DNA of 64,000 nucleotides. Source: Arachidicoccus terrestris (lineage in GTDB: Bacteria > Bacteroidota > Bacteroidia > Chitinophagales > Chitinophagaceae). The DNA lies in the NCBI RefSeq assembly GCF_020042345.1, contig NZ_CP083387.1, forward strand, positions 3,658,001 through 3,722,000, in the 5' to 3' direction. Below the pieces are notes generated by a model, which did not search any database, had not been told where the DNA came from, and saw only the letters and a program-made list of their open reading frames with translations. How positions within the stretch are numbered: the stretch's first letter is position 1; each line of letters opens with the position of its first letter. This document shows, piece after piece, positions 53,764 to 63,300 of the stretch. A program made the translations under genes and the position numbers.

Positions 53764-53787
53764 TTATCTTTGGAGTTCTGTTTATGT

Positions 53788-56040
53788 CTATTTGCCGAAT
53801 TTCTTTTTTAGCAAAGAGAGTGCGTCTCCCATCGCCATATTAGAAAGATCCTGAGCTGGCTTCTTTTCCGTACGGGCCCTGTCTCTTTCTTTCCTGCTAT
53901 TTCCGGCCGGAGTAATGTTTCCATCAGCCTGGCGGATAGACAAGCCAATACGTTTACGCTGAATGTCGACCTCCATTACTTTAACCTTAACCTTGTCATT
54001 TAATTTGACAACTTCGCTGGGGTCGGTAATATATCTGTTGGCCAGTTCAGAAACATGCACCAAGCCATCTTGTTTTACTCCGATATCAATAAAAACGCCA
54101 AAGCGCGTGATATTCGTAACGATCCCCGGAACGACCATACCTATATGCACATCTTCAATTTTATAGATGTTCGCATATTCAAATTGTTCTATTTCGCTTC
54201 TGGGATCTAATCCCGGTTTTTTCAATTCACTTAAGACGTCTTTAATCGTATGCTCCCCGAAAGCATCTGTGATGTATTTTTTGGGATCTATCAATTGGAT
54301 CAATTTTTCATTACCTACCAACTCCCCAACAGATAGCTGCAGATCTTTCGCCATCGTTTCAACCAGTGGATAAGCTTCAGGGTGCACTGCACTTTCATCC
54401 AGCGGGTTTTCCCCTTTTTTGATTCGCATAAATCCGGCACATTGTTCAAAAGCTTTGCCACCCAATCTAGGTACTTCCAAGAGTTGTTTTCTCGTAGAAA
54501 ACCGGCCTATCTCCGTACGGTGGCGAATGATATTTTCTGCAAGGGACGGGCCAATACCACTTACATAACTTAATAAGTGTTTACTGGCAGTATTAAGGTT
54601 GACTCCGACTGCATTAACACAACTTACTACTGTCTGATCCAGCTTTTCTTTTAAACGGAACTGATTGACGTCATGCTGATATTGGCCGACACCAATGCTT
54701 TTAGGATCGATCTTCACCAGCTCCGCCAGCGGGTCCATTAATCTTCTGCCGATGCTGACTGCTCCTCTGATGGTCAGGTCCTGGTCAGGAAACTCTTCTC
54801 TGGCTATTTCGGAGGCTGAATAGATGGACGCACCGTCTTCGTTGACCAGAAATACCGGCAGGCCGAGGTTCAGAGATCTGATGAATTGATCTGTTTCGCG
54901 GCCCGCAGTGCCATCACCGATAGCAAAGACCTGAATATTGTGCCGTTGTACTAACAACCTGATCGTATTTTCTGCTTCTGTCAGGCGGTGGTTTTTTTCA
55001 TGTACGTAGATGAGATCTGTAGTAATAAGATCGCCTTTTTCATCGAGAACAACCACTTTGCAACCCGTTCTATAGCCTGGGTCGATAGCCAGCATTTTTT
55101 TGCTGCCAAGCGGGGAGGACAATAAGAGCTGTCTCAGGTTTTCCGCGAAAACCGTAATAGCTTCTTCATCGGCCTGCTGTTTCAACTGGGTCCTGAATTC
55201 AGTTTCCAGGCTTGGCTGCAGTAATCGGCGATACGTATCACGAAGGGCTTTTTTTACCTGTTCGCTGGCAGGTGTGCCATTGGGCTTATAATACTTATCC
55301 TCAAGTTTAGCAAGCGCCATTTCTTCAGAGGGACTGATGGACATTCTTAAAAAGCCTTCTAAAAACCCGCGCAATACTGCCAAAATCCGGTGAGACGGTA
55401 TTTTTGAGATCAGCTCGGAAAACTCAAAATAGTCCTTGAATTTAGCGCCCTCTTCCTCTTTACCTGCAATAACAGTACTTTCCAGCATCGCATCGTTCTC
55501 AAATAAACGGCGTATTTCCGCTCTGGTCTCCGCATCCTCATTAATCATTTCAGAGATAATATCACGGGCGCCTTGTAGTGCCTGATCTGCTGTGGTAATC
55601 TTTTCGTTTAAATATTTTTCAGCTTCCGCTGTTAGGTCGATATCTGTTTGTTCAAAGACCAAAAGGCCAAGAGGTTCCAGTCCGGCTTCTCTGGCTGCCT
55701 GGGCTTTCGTCTTGCGTTTCGGTTTGAAGGGCAAATATATATCTTCAATTTCTGCAAGCGTAACGGCTTTGGAAAGTTTATCCTGGATTACTTCGGTCAT
55801 TTTTCCTTGTTCAGTAATAGCATTTTCAACAAAGGTCTTGCGTTCAGTAAACTCCTTTAAAAATTTAGCTTCATCCTGGATGAGTTGAATCTGAACCTCA
55901 TCCAATGCGCCGGTTTTATCCTTTCTATAACGTGCGATAAAAGGTATCGTACTGCCTTCCTGTAGCAGTGTTAGGACCGACTCAACTTGTCCCGGGCGCA
56001 GATTTAATTTAGACGCAATGGGTTGTGCGAATTCCAGCAT
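53788..56040 (-). CDS. tex: Tex-family S1 RNA-binding protein
   Basis: A 750-residue Tex (toxin expression/transcription accessory) protein. The Tex N-terminal helical domain shows STIPFIARYRKDKTGALDEV. The YqgF-like RNase H fold has LAIDPGYRTGCKVVVLD, the helix-hairpin-helix pair includes LLSYVSGIGPSLAENIIRHR, and the C-terminal S1 domain (about 640-710) includes GMVVPGIVTNITRFGVFIDI. Tex binds nucleic acids and affects transcription; its exact role is still debated. CGAAAGTA at 56071-56078 (TACTTTCG on the minus strand) is a likely -7 variant. It lies downstream of the exonuclease gene. Confidence 0.95.
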   Translation of the reverse strand: MLEFAQPIASKLNLRPGQVESVLTLLQEGSTIPFIARYRKDKTGALDEVQIQLIQDEAKFLKEFTERKTFVENAITEQGKMTEVIQDKLSKAVTLAEIEDIYLPFKPKRKTKAQAAREAGLEPLGLLVFEQTDIDLTAEAEKYLNEKITTADQALQGARDIISEMINEDAETRAEIRRLFENDAMLESTVIAGKEEEGAKFKDYFEFSELISKIPSHRILAVLRGFLEGFLRMSISPSEEMALAKLEDKYYKPNGTPASEQVKKALRDTYRRLLQPSLETEFRTQLKQQADEEAITVFAENLRQLLLSSPLGSKKMLAIDPGYRTGCKVVVLDEKGDLITTDLIYVHEKNHRLTEAENTIRLLVQRHNIQVFAIGDGTAGRETDQFIRSLNLGLPVFLVNEDGASIYSASEIAREEFPDQDLTIRGAVSIGRRLMDPLAELVKIDPKSIGVGQYQHDVNQFRLKEKLDQTVVSCVNAVGVNLNTASKHLLSYVSGIGPSLAENIIRHRTEIGRFSTRKQLLEVPRLGGKAFEQCAGFMRIKKGENPLDESAVHPEAYPLVETMAKDLQLSVGELVGNEKLIQLIDPKKYITDAFGEHTIKDVLSELKKPGLDPRSEIEQFEYANIYKIEDVHIGMVVPGIVTNITRFGVFIDIGVKQDGLVHVSELANRYITDPSEVVKLNDKVKVKVMEVDIQRKRIGLSIRQADGNITPAGNSRKERDRARTEKKPAQDLSNMAMGDALSLLKKKFGK

Positions 56041-56123
56041 ATTCTATGTATTTTTTCTGTAATAGGGGAGCGAAAGTAAAATAATTCTGGTGAAATCCAT
56101 TTTTTTGGATACAGATTAGCACA

Positions 56124-56678
56124 TTATATGCAGAAATCTTTTTTTACCATAGCATCAACCAGTTTCTCACCCCCGTTATTGAGAATGAGTTCCAATACCT
56201 TAGCTGTAGCCAGTGCATCACCTCCGGCCCGATGCCGATTATCGATTCCGATTTTCAGATCTCCACAGAGACTTTCCAGGCCATGTTTCACCAGATTGGG
56301 GAAAGCCCTGCGGCTTAATTCAAGTGTGCAAAGTACAGGTGTATCTAGATTGTAACCAGATTGTTCCAAAAAATACTTAAGATACGGGTAGTCAAAGCCT
56401 GCATTATGGGCAACAAATGTGGTCTTATTAAGTAATTTTAAGATAGTGGGAGCGACCTCTTCAAAAAGTGGCGCCTCAGCAACCATTTTGTCGCTGATGC
56501 CCGTTAATTTCGCCACATATTTTGGAATGGGCATTTTAGGGTTGATGAGCGTCTCATATTGATCCACGATGTCTTTGCCGTCATACAATACAATCGCGAT
56601 TTCAGTAATACCATTTTTGTTGGCAGGACTGCCAGTCCCCTCTATATCTACGACTGCATATGTTCTTTTTCTCTTCAT
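56124..56678 (-). CDS. DEDDh 3'-5' exonuclease (DnaQ-like)
   Basis: A 184-residue exonuclease of the DnaQ/epsilon superfamily. ExoI VDIEGTG has the Asp and Glu. ExoII HNAGFDY has the second Asp. ExoIII HRAGGDA has the His and last Asp, so the DEDDh set is complete. It lacks the polymerase-III epsilon C-terminal tail and the GIY-YIG fusion seen in some Bacteroidota. It may serve as a proofreading subunit or a repair exonuclease; this cannot be decided by eye. Tex starts 83 nt downstream in the same direction. Confidence 0.93.
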   Translation of the reverse strand: MKRKRTYAVVDIEGTGSPANKNGITEIAIVLYDGKDIVDQYETLINPKMPIPKYVAKLTGISDKMVAEAPLFEEVAPTILKLLNKTTFVAHNAGFDYPYLKYFLEQSGYNLDTPVLCTLELSRRAFPNLVKHGLESLCGDLKIGIDNRHRAGGDALATAKVLELILNNGGEKLVDAMVKKDFCI

Positions 56679-56794
56679 AATCTTATCAAGGCTACAATAA
56701 TAAGTAATTTTTCATGAAATCGACCTTAAAGGGGTGTTGATAATGAGTTAAGTCAGACTTATTTTGGTGATTTTTTTATTCAATCTGAATGCTG

Positions 56795-56802
56795 TACCTT
56801 TG
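56795..56802 (+). promoter_or_regulatory. -7 element (TACCTTTG) of the small lipoprotein gene
   Basis: A perfect TAnnTTTG 20 nt upstream of the ATG at 56823. Confidence 0.5.
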
Positions 56803-56822
56803 AATATTCAAATTTTTTGGTT

Positions 56823-57050
56823 ATGCGAAAAGTTTTCTATTGCTGTTTACTTTCTGCCGGGCTGCTGCTTACAGCCTGTCAGAATAGAATTGCAGAATTT
56901 AAGGACTTTAAAGACCAAATGAAGGAGTCTCTGTGGCATTCCGTCCTGGATCAAGTGAATGTGGAATCGGCCGATACAGCTGCTGTAGAAGCACCCCGGC
57001 CGCTCAATTACTTTTTGAGAGAAGGTTTTGCTGCTAAATTTGGCCTTTAG
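56823..57050 (+). CDS. Small lipoprotein, unknown function
   Basis: A 75-residue protein with a classic lipoprotein signal (basic start, hydrophobic LLSAGLLLTAC, lipobox LTAC with Cys19). The mature part is about 57 residues, polar, without family resemblance I can name. It has its own -7 element. The ATG at 56823 was preferred over an earlier TTG. It precedes pyrB by 110 nt. Confidence 0.7.
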   Translation: MRKVFYCCLLSAGLLLTACQNRIAEFKDFKDQMKESLWHSVLDQVNVESADTAAVEAPRPLNYFLREGFAAKFGL

Positions 57051-57160
57051 AGATACGGTATATTATCTTTTATTTATATGTGTAGTAAAATCGCTTTGCG
57101 TGAAATTTTTTTCAGTAAAAAATGCGTGCAAAAAAGAAAAACGCCTAACTTCGTTTTTTA

Positions 57161-58096
57161 ATGGCACTATCTACACAACATCTGTTAGGCATTAAAGACA
57201 TAACCAAAAAGGATATTGAAATCATCCTTTCCACTGCCCATCAATTTAAAGAAGTTTTACAAAGACCTGTCAAAAAAGTTCCCTCACTTAGGGATGTAAC
57301 CATAGTCAATTTGTTTTTTGAGAACTCCACCCGAACCAGGATGTCATTTGAACTGGCTGAAAAGAGGCTGTCAGCAGATACCCTGAATTTTTCTGCAGCG
57401 GCTTCTTCGGTCAAGAAAGGAGAAACTTTACTGGACACAGTCAATAATATCCTGAGCATGAAAGTCGATATGGTCGTTATGCGACATAGCGCAAGCGGTG
57501 CTCCTCATTTTCTGGCCGGACACATTGATGCAGCCATTGTCAATGCAGGTGACGGCATTAATGAACACCCGACGCAAGCATTACTGGATGCCTTTTCAAT
57601 GAAGGAAAAATTCGGTAATCTGGAAGGCCTGAAAGTGGCCATTGTTGGGGATGTCATGCATAGCCGGGTGGCGCTCAGTAATATTTATTTATTAAAGAAG
57701 ATGGGCGCTGAGGTTATGGTTGCCGGACCGCCAACATTGATCCCGAAATATCTTACCCAGGCGCTGGATGTCCGGGTAGAATATAATCTTAAAAAAGCAC
57801 TGGTTTGGTGCGATGTAGCGAATGTGCTGCGAATTCAATTGGAAAGGCAAAATCAGCCCTTATTTTCCTCCTTGAGGGAATATAATCTGGCCTATGGGGT
57901 GAGTAGGAAGTTACTGGAATCGCTCGACAAAGAAATCGTTATAATGCATCCTGGACCTATTAATAGAGGTGTAGAATTGGATAGTGATGTGGCGGATGGT
58001 CCTTTTTCGATTATATTAAACCAGGTAGAGAACGGAGTCGCGGTTAGAATGGCGGCACTTTATCTTTATTCCGGTAAAGATATTTCTGAGTCCTGA
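57161..58096 (+). CDS. pyrB: Aspartate carbamoyltransferase catalytic subunit
   Basis: A 311-residue enzyme that condenses carbamoyl phosphate and aspartate in pyrimidine synthesis. It shows the carbamoyl-phosphate motif FFENSTRTRMSFE, NEHPTQALLDAF with the family's conserved His-Pro-Thr-Gln, and HPGPINRGVELDSDVAD near the aspartate site. No pyrI regulatory subunit follows, so it is probably an unregulated trimer or partners with another protein. TAACTTCG just upstream (about 57146) is a likely promoter variant. coaD follows after 32 nt. Confidence 0.95.
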   Translation: MALSTQHLLGIKDITKKDIEIILSTAHQFKEVLQRPVKKVPSLRDVTIVNLFFENSTRTRMSFELAEKRLSADTLNFSAAASSVKKGETLLDTVNNILSMKVDMVVMRHSASGAPHFLAGHIDAAIVNAGDGINEHPTQALLDAFSMKEKFGNLEGLKVAIVGDVMHSRVALSNIYLLKKMGAEVMVAGPPTLIPKYLTQALDVRVEYNLKKALVWCDVANVLRIQLERQNQPLFSSLREYNLAYGVSRKLLESLDKEIVIMHPGPINRGVELDSDVADGPFSIILNQVENGVAVRMAALYLYSGKDISES

Positions 58097-58128
58097 ATAC
58101 CCTGTTAAATTATCCTAAGCCTCAAAAA

Positions 58129-58599
58129 ATGCAAAGAATCGCCTTATTTCCCGGAACCTTTGACCCAATGACCTTGGGACATGTGGATATTGTGAATCGT
58201 TCTCTGGATTTATTTGATAAGATCATTGTGGGGATTGGTACCAACGTTAATAAAAAACCAATGTACAGTGAAGCGCAGCGCGTGGACTGGATCAAGGAAA
58301 TCTATAAAGACGAGCCGAGAGTGGAAGCCAGGGTATATGAAGGGCTGACTGTGAACTTTTGCAAAGAGGTTGGAGCGGGCTATATTATACGGGGAATTAG
58401 ATTTGTAAGTGATTTTGAGTATGAGAAGACCATTGCTGACATGAATCGCAGTCTGGATCCAAAAATCGAAACTATTTTTTTGACCTGTTTACCTAAATAT
58501 TCTTCTGTTGCATCTACATTGGTGAGAGATGTCATCCGTAACGGGGGAGATGCTTCCATGTTTTTGCCAGAAGTCATTCGTAAAAGTATAGGACAGTAG
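58129..58599 (+). CDS. coaD: Phosphopantetheine adenylyltransferase
   Basis: A 156-residue nucleotidyltransferase that makes dephospho-CoA from 4'-phosphopantetheine and ATP. PGTFDPMTLGHVD carries the T-x-G-H motif. IIRGIRFVSDFEYE and the SVASTLVRDVI segment are the other active-site pieces. The length is standard. It lies 32 nt after pyrB and is probably cotranscribed with it. Confidence 0.96.
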   Translation: MQRIALFPGTFDPMTLGHVDIVNRSLDLFDKIIVGIGTNVNKKPMYSEAQRVDWIKEIYKDEPRVEARVYEGLTVNFCKEVGAGYIIRGIRFVSDFEYEKTIADMNRSLDPKIETIFLTCLPKYSSVASTLVRDVIRNGGDASMFLPEVIRKSIGQ

Positions 58600-58680
58600 A
58601 CCTTACCCTGGTTTAGGCTTATCATTGCCCATAGGGTTGGTCCGGCCGGAGAGGCCGCCCTGAAAAGCTTTTTTATTCCT

Positions 58681-61680
58681 ATGAAAAAAGTATTCATATT
58701 ACTCTGCATTCTATGCTACACAATACCTGTTACTGCGCAAAAAAATAACTTTGTATTACATTCGATAACGCTGCCCGCTCAATTTAGCCAACAAATTATT
58801 ACTTGTCTGGAACAAGATAAAGTAGGGATGTTGTGGTTCGTCACTAATGAAGGACTGTTTCGTTATGATGGCAATGATGTTGTGCATCTTGGACCCGAAA
58901 CGACGCCGAAGATTCCACATATGGGTATAAAAACGCTGTTTGCAGACGATAAAGGGAACATGTGGATAGGAGCACAGGATGGGATTACCCGGTTAAACCT
59001 CCGAGACTGGACAACTACTGAAATTAAAGCACCTTCAAACGCTTCTTCACTCAGCCTGTATATTAGAGAAATTACACAAGATCATAACGGTGTTATTTAT
59101 GCGGGTACTCAAAATGGGCGTGTATATAAGGTTGAACGTGATAGCCTTATATGCATGTTCGATATGAATAAGGCATTTACTGATTTATATGATTTGCCGA
59201 ATATCACATTTATGAAAGAGGCTTATCCGGGGCAATTATGGATAGGAACTTCCGTTGGAAAAATGATCTGCATTTCTATCAACAAAGATAGCACTTACAG
59301 TCCTCCTGTATTTTATGGATTGGATAAGTTTCGAAAGGAGCAGATCATTGCGGCAGATTTTGGGCCGGCCGGTAATTGTATAATGGTTGTCCCCTATTTA
59401 GGATTATATTCCATGAATATCAAGACCGGTGCTATCCAAAAAATAAAGGGTGTTTATGGCGACCTGGGTAAAAATGGCCAGGTTTTTATGGTGCCACTTG
59501 ACAAAAACAGATCGATTATATTAACCAATACGCCCGGGATTGGAAAAGAAAAGCTTTTTATCTATGACTTTATAAAAGACTCCGTTACCGTTCATCATCT
59601 GCGTTACCCCAGATTTTTGGAAGACAACCATATTGTATGGTTGAGCCATAGCGGATCGAAGATTTTATTGTCGCTGAATGATCATCTATTAGAATTGGCA
59701 CCTTCTAATAGTCCTTTTAGTTCTGTTATGGCAGAACCTAAAGCCTTAAATAGTATTCGCGCTATTTATAAGGAACCAAATGGTGAGTTGCTGGCAGGTT
59801 CCTATAAGGATGGGTTTGTAAGTTTTAATGAACATACCGGTGAGAAAAAGGTGGTTGCCAGAAAATATGTTTATAGCATCTTACCCTGGAATAAGGATTC
59901 CGTATTAGTGAGTACTGAAGGAGATGGCCTTTTCTGGTATGAAGTGAATCGAAATAAATTAACGCCGATAGCGATACCAGATAGTAATATCAAGGGTAAG
60001 CCCATGGGGAAGTTTCTGACTTTCTCATTACGCCATGATAGGCAACATTTGCTGGTGGGTACCTATGAGCGGCTATATATGGTTAACCCCTACACTCATA
60101 CAGCAAAATCTATTCGGGAAGATCGATTGTTAAAAACAAAAATTTTAAGTTTATTAAAACGAAAGGATGATTATTTAATAGCCACTGAACACGGCATTCT
60201 CAAATGGAACAGTAAAACGGATGTTGTTGCTGATTTTACCGTAAGAGATCATCAGACTACACAACAAAAAATTCCTGTATATGGGATGACTGCTGCCGGA
60301 GGGCAGATCTGGGCTGCCACTGGCGGTTATGGAATCATTATCTATGACTCTCAGGGGGAAGCCATAGATACCATTGGACGCCCCGATGGATTGGCGGCAA
60401 GTATTGTATTTACGCTCGCTGCGACAGAGAGGTTCATATTGGCTGGTACAAAAAACGGATTAAGTGTCATAAATAAGGTAACACATCAGGTGACCAATTA
60501 TTCAACGATTGATCAACTTCCCGCCAATGAATTCAACAGTGGTGCGATTTATCAACTGGGTAATACCGTGTATTTGGGCACCATTGATGGTATTGTTCGG
60601 TTTAATACAGACAGATTGAATCTGAACGCAGCAAGGGAAACGGTGGGAAGGCGATATATTACAGATCTAACAATCACAGATAGGCGGGGAAGTGCCATAC
60701 ATGATTACACATTGCCTTATCAAAATAGCAATGGATTTTCTATTCCGGCTCGGACGACTTATTTCTCTATTGGGTTTGGCAGCCTGCAGCCTGCTATGCA
60801 AACCTTAGATTATTATTACCGGCTGGATCCAGAGCAGGCGTGGATTTCGGTGGGGAATTCCAGAAAAATTACTTTTATTGGCATGCCTCCCGGGCATTAT
60901 CAAATTGAGCTGGCTGCCAAATTACCGGATGGCAGATGGACAAAGCCATTGTTAAGTATGCCCATGACTGTTACGCCTGCCTTTTACCAGACTTTATGGT
61001 TTAAAGTATTGATTGGCCTGATGGTATTGGCATTGGTTTGGGTGATTATAAAATACAGAGAGCGGCAGGCCGAAAAAGAAAGAGCATTGCGTTTAAAGAT
61101 TGCCGGTGATTTGCATGATGAAATCGGAAGCACTCTCGCCGGGATGTCTATGCAGGCAGAAATGCTCTTAAGTGGACATCAGGAGCTCCAAAAGACATAT
61201 CTGCAGAGTATTGCGGATAACGGGAGGGCCGCTGTACAGACGATGGGTGATATTGTCTGGTCTATTGACCCTAGAAACGATGATAGTCTGAGTCTTTATC
61301 AACGAATGGAGCGTTATGGCAATAAGGTGCTGGGAGATTCGGATATGCTTATTCATTTTGAAAACAGGGGCTTCACGGAAAAACAACATATACCACAGAA
61401 GGTCCGCCAGAACGTAATGTTGATCTATAAAGAAGCGTTGACCAATATCATAAAACATGCAAAGGCAGACCGGGTGGATGTTAAGTTTATTGCCTATAAT
61501 AAAGGTTTTAAATTATTAATAGCTGACGATGGAATAGGACTGACAAATAATGTGTCTGAGAGCGCAGTAACTGGTCATGGACTGAAAAATATGGAAATGC
61601 GCGCACAGTTGATTGGTGCAGCACTAATATTCCCTGAAGCAGAAAAAGGATTTAAAATCGTTTTGACTTTTAAAGGCTGA
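58681..61680 (+). CDS. Propeller-type sensor histidine kinase (HisKA_3)
   Basis: A 999-residue hybrid-like sensor. A signal peptide (about 1-19) precedes a large periplasmic region of beta-propeller repeats. Examples are MLWFVTNEGLFRYDGND, MWIGAQDGITRLN, LWIGTSVGKMI and IWAATGGYGIII. A Y_Y_Y-type Ig domain (about 690-765) and one transmembrane helix (about 773-793) follow. The cytoplasmic HisKA_3 domain has the phospho-acceptor His812 in DLHDEIGSTLAG, followed by a HATPase_c domain (ADDGIGLT, GHGLKNMEMRAQ). There is no receiver domain. It is paired with the LuxR-type regulator 127 nt downstream. Confidence 0.93.
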   Translation: MKKVFILLCILCYTIPVTAQKNNFVLHSITLPAQFSQQIITCLEQDKVGMLWFVTNEGLFRYDGNDVVHLGPETTPKIPHMGIKTLFADDKGNMWIGAQDGITRLNLRDWTTTEIKAPSNASSLSLYIREITQDHNGVIYAGTQNGRVYKVERDSLICMFDMNKAFTDLYDLPNITFMKEAYPGQLWIGTSVGKMICISINKDSTYSPPVFYGLDKFRKEQIIAADFGPAGNCIMVVPYLGLYSMNIKTGAIQKIKGVYGDLGKNGQVFMVPLDKNRSIILTNTPGIGKEKLFIYDFIKDSVTVHHLRYPRFLEDNHIVWLSHSGSKILLSLNDHLLELAPSNSPFSSVMAEPKALNSIRAIYKEPNGELLAGSYKDGFVSFNEHTGEKKVVARKYVYSILPWNKDSVLVSTEGDGLFWYEVNRNKLTPIAIPDSNIKGKPMGKFLTFSLRHDRQHLLVGTYERLYMVNPYTHTAKSIREDRLLKTKILSLLKRKDDYLIATEHGILKWNSKTDVVADFTVRDHQTTQQKIPVYGMTAAGGQIWAATGGYGIIIYDSQGEAIDTIGRPDGLAASIVFTLAATERFILAGTKNGLSVINKVTHQVTNYSTIDQLPANEFNSGAIYQLGNTVYLGTIDGIVRFNTDRLNLNAARETVGRRYITDLTITDRRGSAIHDYTLPYQNSNGFSIPARTTYFSIGFGSLQPAMQTLDYYYRLDPEQAWISVGNSRKITFIGMPPGHYQIELAAKLPDGRWTKPLLSMPMTVTPAFYQTLWFKVLIGLMVLALVWVIIKYRERQAEKERALRLKIAGDLHDEIGSTLAGMSMQAEMLLSGHQELQKTYLQSIADNGRAAVQTMGDIVWSIDPRNDDSLSLYQRMERYGNKVLGDSDMLIHFENRGFTEKQHIPQKVRQNVMLIYKEALTNIIKHAKADRVDVKFIAYNKGFKLLIADDGIGLTNNVSESAVTGHGLKNMEMRAQLIGAALIFPEAEKGFKIVLTFKG

Positions 61681-61696
61681 CTTAAAAAAGCACAAA

Positions 61697-61712
61697 CTAT
61701 ACTTTTGGGTAG
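61697..61712. promoter_or_regulatory. Degenerate copy of a 16-bp palindrome upstream of the response regulator
   Basis: CTATACTTTTGGGTAG matches the perfect palindrome at 62531-62546 at 12 of 16 positions and keeps the GGGTAG half intact. It lies 96 nt upstream of the regulator ATG. Confidence 0.45.
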
Positions 61713-61807
61713 GTTTTATGTGCTTGAAATACACGTATTTTGTTTGAGGATGCAGCTCCGGCTACTACGTAAGCACCGCGATCCATTTATTTTAGAATTT
61801 ATTTCAG

Positions 61808-62440
61808 ATGATTCAATTAGCTATAATAGAAGATAATATAAGTATTCGCCGGGTATTGACGGACTTTTTTACAGCAGAGCCTGGATTTGAGGTAGTGATA
61901 TCCTGTGGTAGCTTTGAAAAGTTCCATGATGACTGGCAGCAATTGGATAAGCACATTGATGTTATTATCTGTGATATCGGTTTGCCCGGAAAATCAGGTA
62001 TTGACGCTGTTTGGTATATCAAAAATAAAACTGATAAGACACATGTTCTGATGCTGACTGTTTTTGAGGAGCGGGAGAAGATCTTTCAATCGCTTTGCGC
62101 TGGCGCATCGGGATATATGTTGAAAAGCACTCCACTGAAAGAGATTAAGGCGGGTATCAGTGATATTCTAAACGGAGGAGCTGCCATGTCCCCAAAGATA
62201 GCTATGCAGGTTATCAGTTATTTTAATAAACGAAAGCAGGTGGGAATTGTAGAAGCAGAAAAGCTGACCGCCAGGGAAATTGAGATCCTCTCTTACCTCG
62301 AACAGGGGCTGTCCAACAAAGCGATTGCCGATCAGATGCATTTATCGGTAGATACGGTGAAATTCCACATTAAAAATATATACCTGAAACTGCAGGTCAG
62401 CAGCCGGGGTGAATTAATTGCTAAATACAAGCAGTTCTAG
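61808..62440 (+). CDS. LuxR/NarL-type response regulator
   Basis: A 210-residue regulator. The receiver domain has the acidic pair ED at 8-9, phospho-acceptor Asp56 in CDIGLPG, the switch Thr in MLTVF and the Lys in MLKST. The C-terminal LuxR helix-turn-helix shows LTAREIEILSYLEQGLSNKA and HLSVDTVKFHIKNIYLKL. It is the cognate partner of the HisKA_3 kinase just upstream. A matching 16-bp element upstream of both this gene and the next suggests its operator. Confidence 0.95.
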   Translation: MIQLAIIEDNISIRRVLTDFFTAEPGFEVVISCGSFEKFHDDWQQLDKHIDVIICDIGLPGKSGIDAVWYIKNKTDKTHVLMLTVFEEREKIFQSLCAGASGYMLKSTPLKEIKAGISDILNGGAAMSPKIAMQVISYFNKRKQVGIVEAEKLTAREIEILSYLEQGLSNKAIADQMHLSVDTVKFHIKNIYLKLQVSSRGELIAKYKQF

Positions 62441-62530
62441 ACACCGGACGTTGATTACCTGTTTATGAATACCGCAGGATAATTGCCTATCTTCCTGTTC
62501 CATTTGATAGATGTGGGGGCGTGCTAAAAT

Positions 62531-62546
62531 CTACCCAATTGGGTAG
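62531..62546. promoter_or_regulatory. Perfect 16-bp palindrome, candidate operator
   Basis: CTACCCAATTGGGTAG is fully self-complementary and lies 61 nt upstream of the beta-helix gene. LuxR-type regulators bind such palindromes as dimers. The assignment to the adjacent regulator is inferred. Confidence 0.5.
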
Positions 62547-62607
62547 GAGGATTCTTTAAGATTATGATTTTCTTTGTGATATTCAATCATTTAGCTAAAT
62601 CATCGAC

Positions 62608-63300
62608 ATGAAGAGGAATTTATTTTTATGCCTAGTGCTCCTTTTATTTTGCTTTGCCGCAAATGCTAAATTTAATAAGAATAATAACGATACCCGAAAG
62701 GCTTCGCCAGCGCTTTTGCCGTTTACCATCAACTGGAAAACGATGGCTGACAAAGCAACTATTACTATTCCGGAAGACCTTCATAGGAACAAGTATTATT
62801 ATTCTGGAAGGTGGGGAAATGGCAGTGATTTATCCGGTGGAAAAGGAAGATCTGCCCACCACTATGCGGAATTTACAAATGTTACCAGTCGTTTACCCGC
62901 CACTCGCTTGGTTGCTAGGGCAGATTTTTTGGCAACGATTGAACCGGACAGCAAAGGTATTGTCTATGTAGATAGTGCCGTTGTTATACCCGGGGATGGA
63001 AGTAGCTGGGAAAGTGCATTACAATTTTTATCAGATGCAATAAGCGCTGCCCGTGTCAATACAGAGATTACTGAGATTCATGTTGCTGAAGGTACTTATT
63101 ATCCCGGTGGCTTACAGACGAATACGAAGCGTGATACAGCCTTTATACTGGACAGGGGAGGCATTAAGCTGCTAGGTGGATTTCCTAATGGCGGAGGTGA
63201 CAGGAACTATGCGGCGAATCCGGTTGTTCTAAGCGGAGATATTAATAACCCTAAGGATACCTTTGACAATATATTGTATTATGTATATTCAGAATATTGA
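62608..63300 (+). CDS. Beta-helix surface protein, N-terminal part (frameshifted)
   Basis: This frame encodes 230 residues: a signal peptide (about 1-20), a 90-residue region of unknown fold, and the start of a right-handed parallel beta-helix domain. That start reads IVYVDSAVVIPGDGSSWESA, then EIHVAEGTYYPGG, then KLLGGFPNGGG. This is the usual opening of large Bacteroidota pectin-lyase-like adhesins. It stops at TGA 63298, just where the family continues with the conserved DSLIVDGFTI strand. That strand is present in the +1 frame (63281 onward). The gene is therefore probably one long ORF broken by a single extra T near 63277-63281, or by a sequencing error. A candidate operator lies upstream. 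Confidence 0.75.
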   Translation: MKRNLFLCLVLLLFCFAANAKFNKNNNDTRKASPALLPFTINWKTMADKATITIPEDLHRNKYYYSGRWGNGSDLSGGKGRSAHHYAEFTNVTSRLPATRLVARADFLATIEPDSKGIVYVDSAVVIPGDGSSWESALQFLSDAISAARVNTEITEIHVAEGTYYPGGLQTNTKRDTAFILDRGGIKLLGGFPNGGGDRNYAANPVVLSGDINNPKDTFDNILYYVYSEY

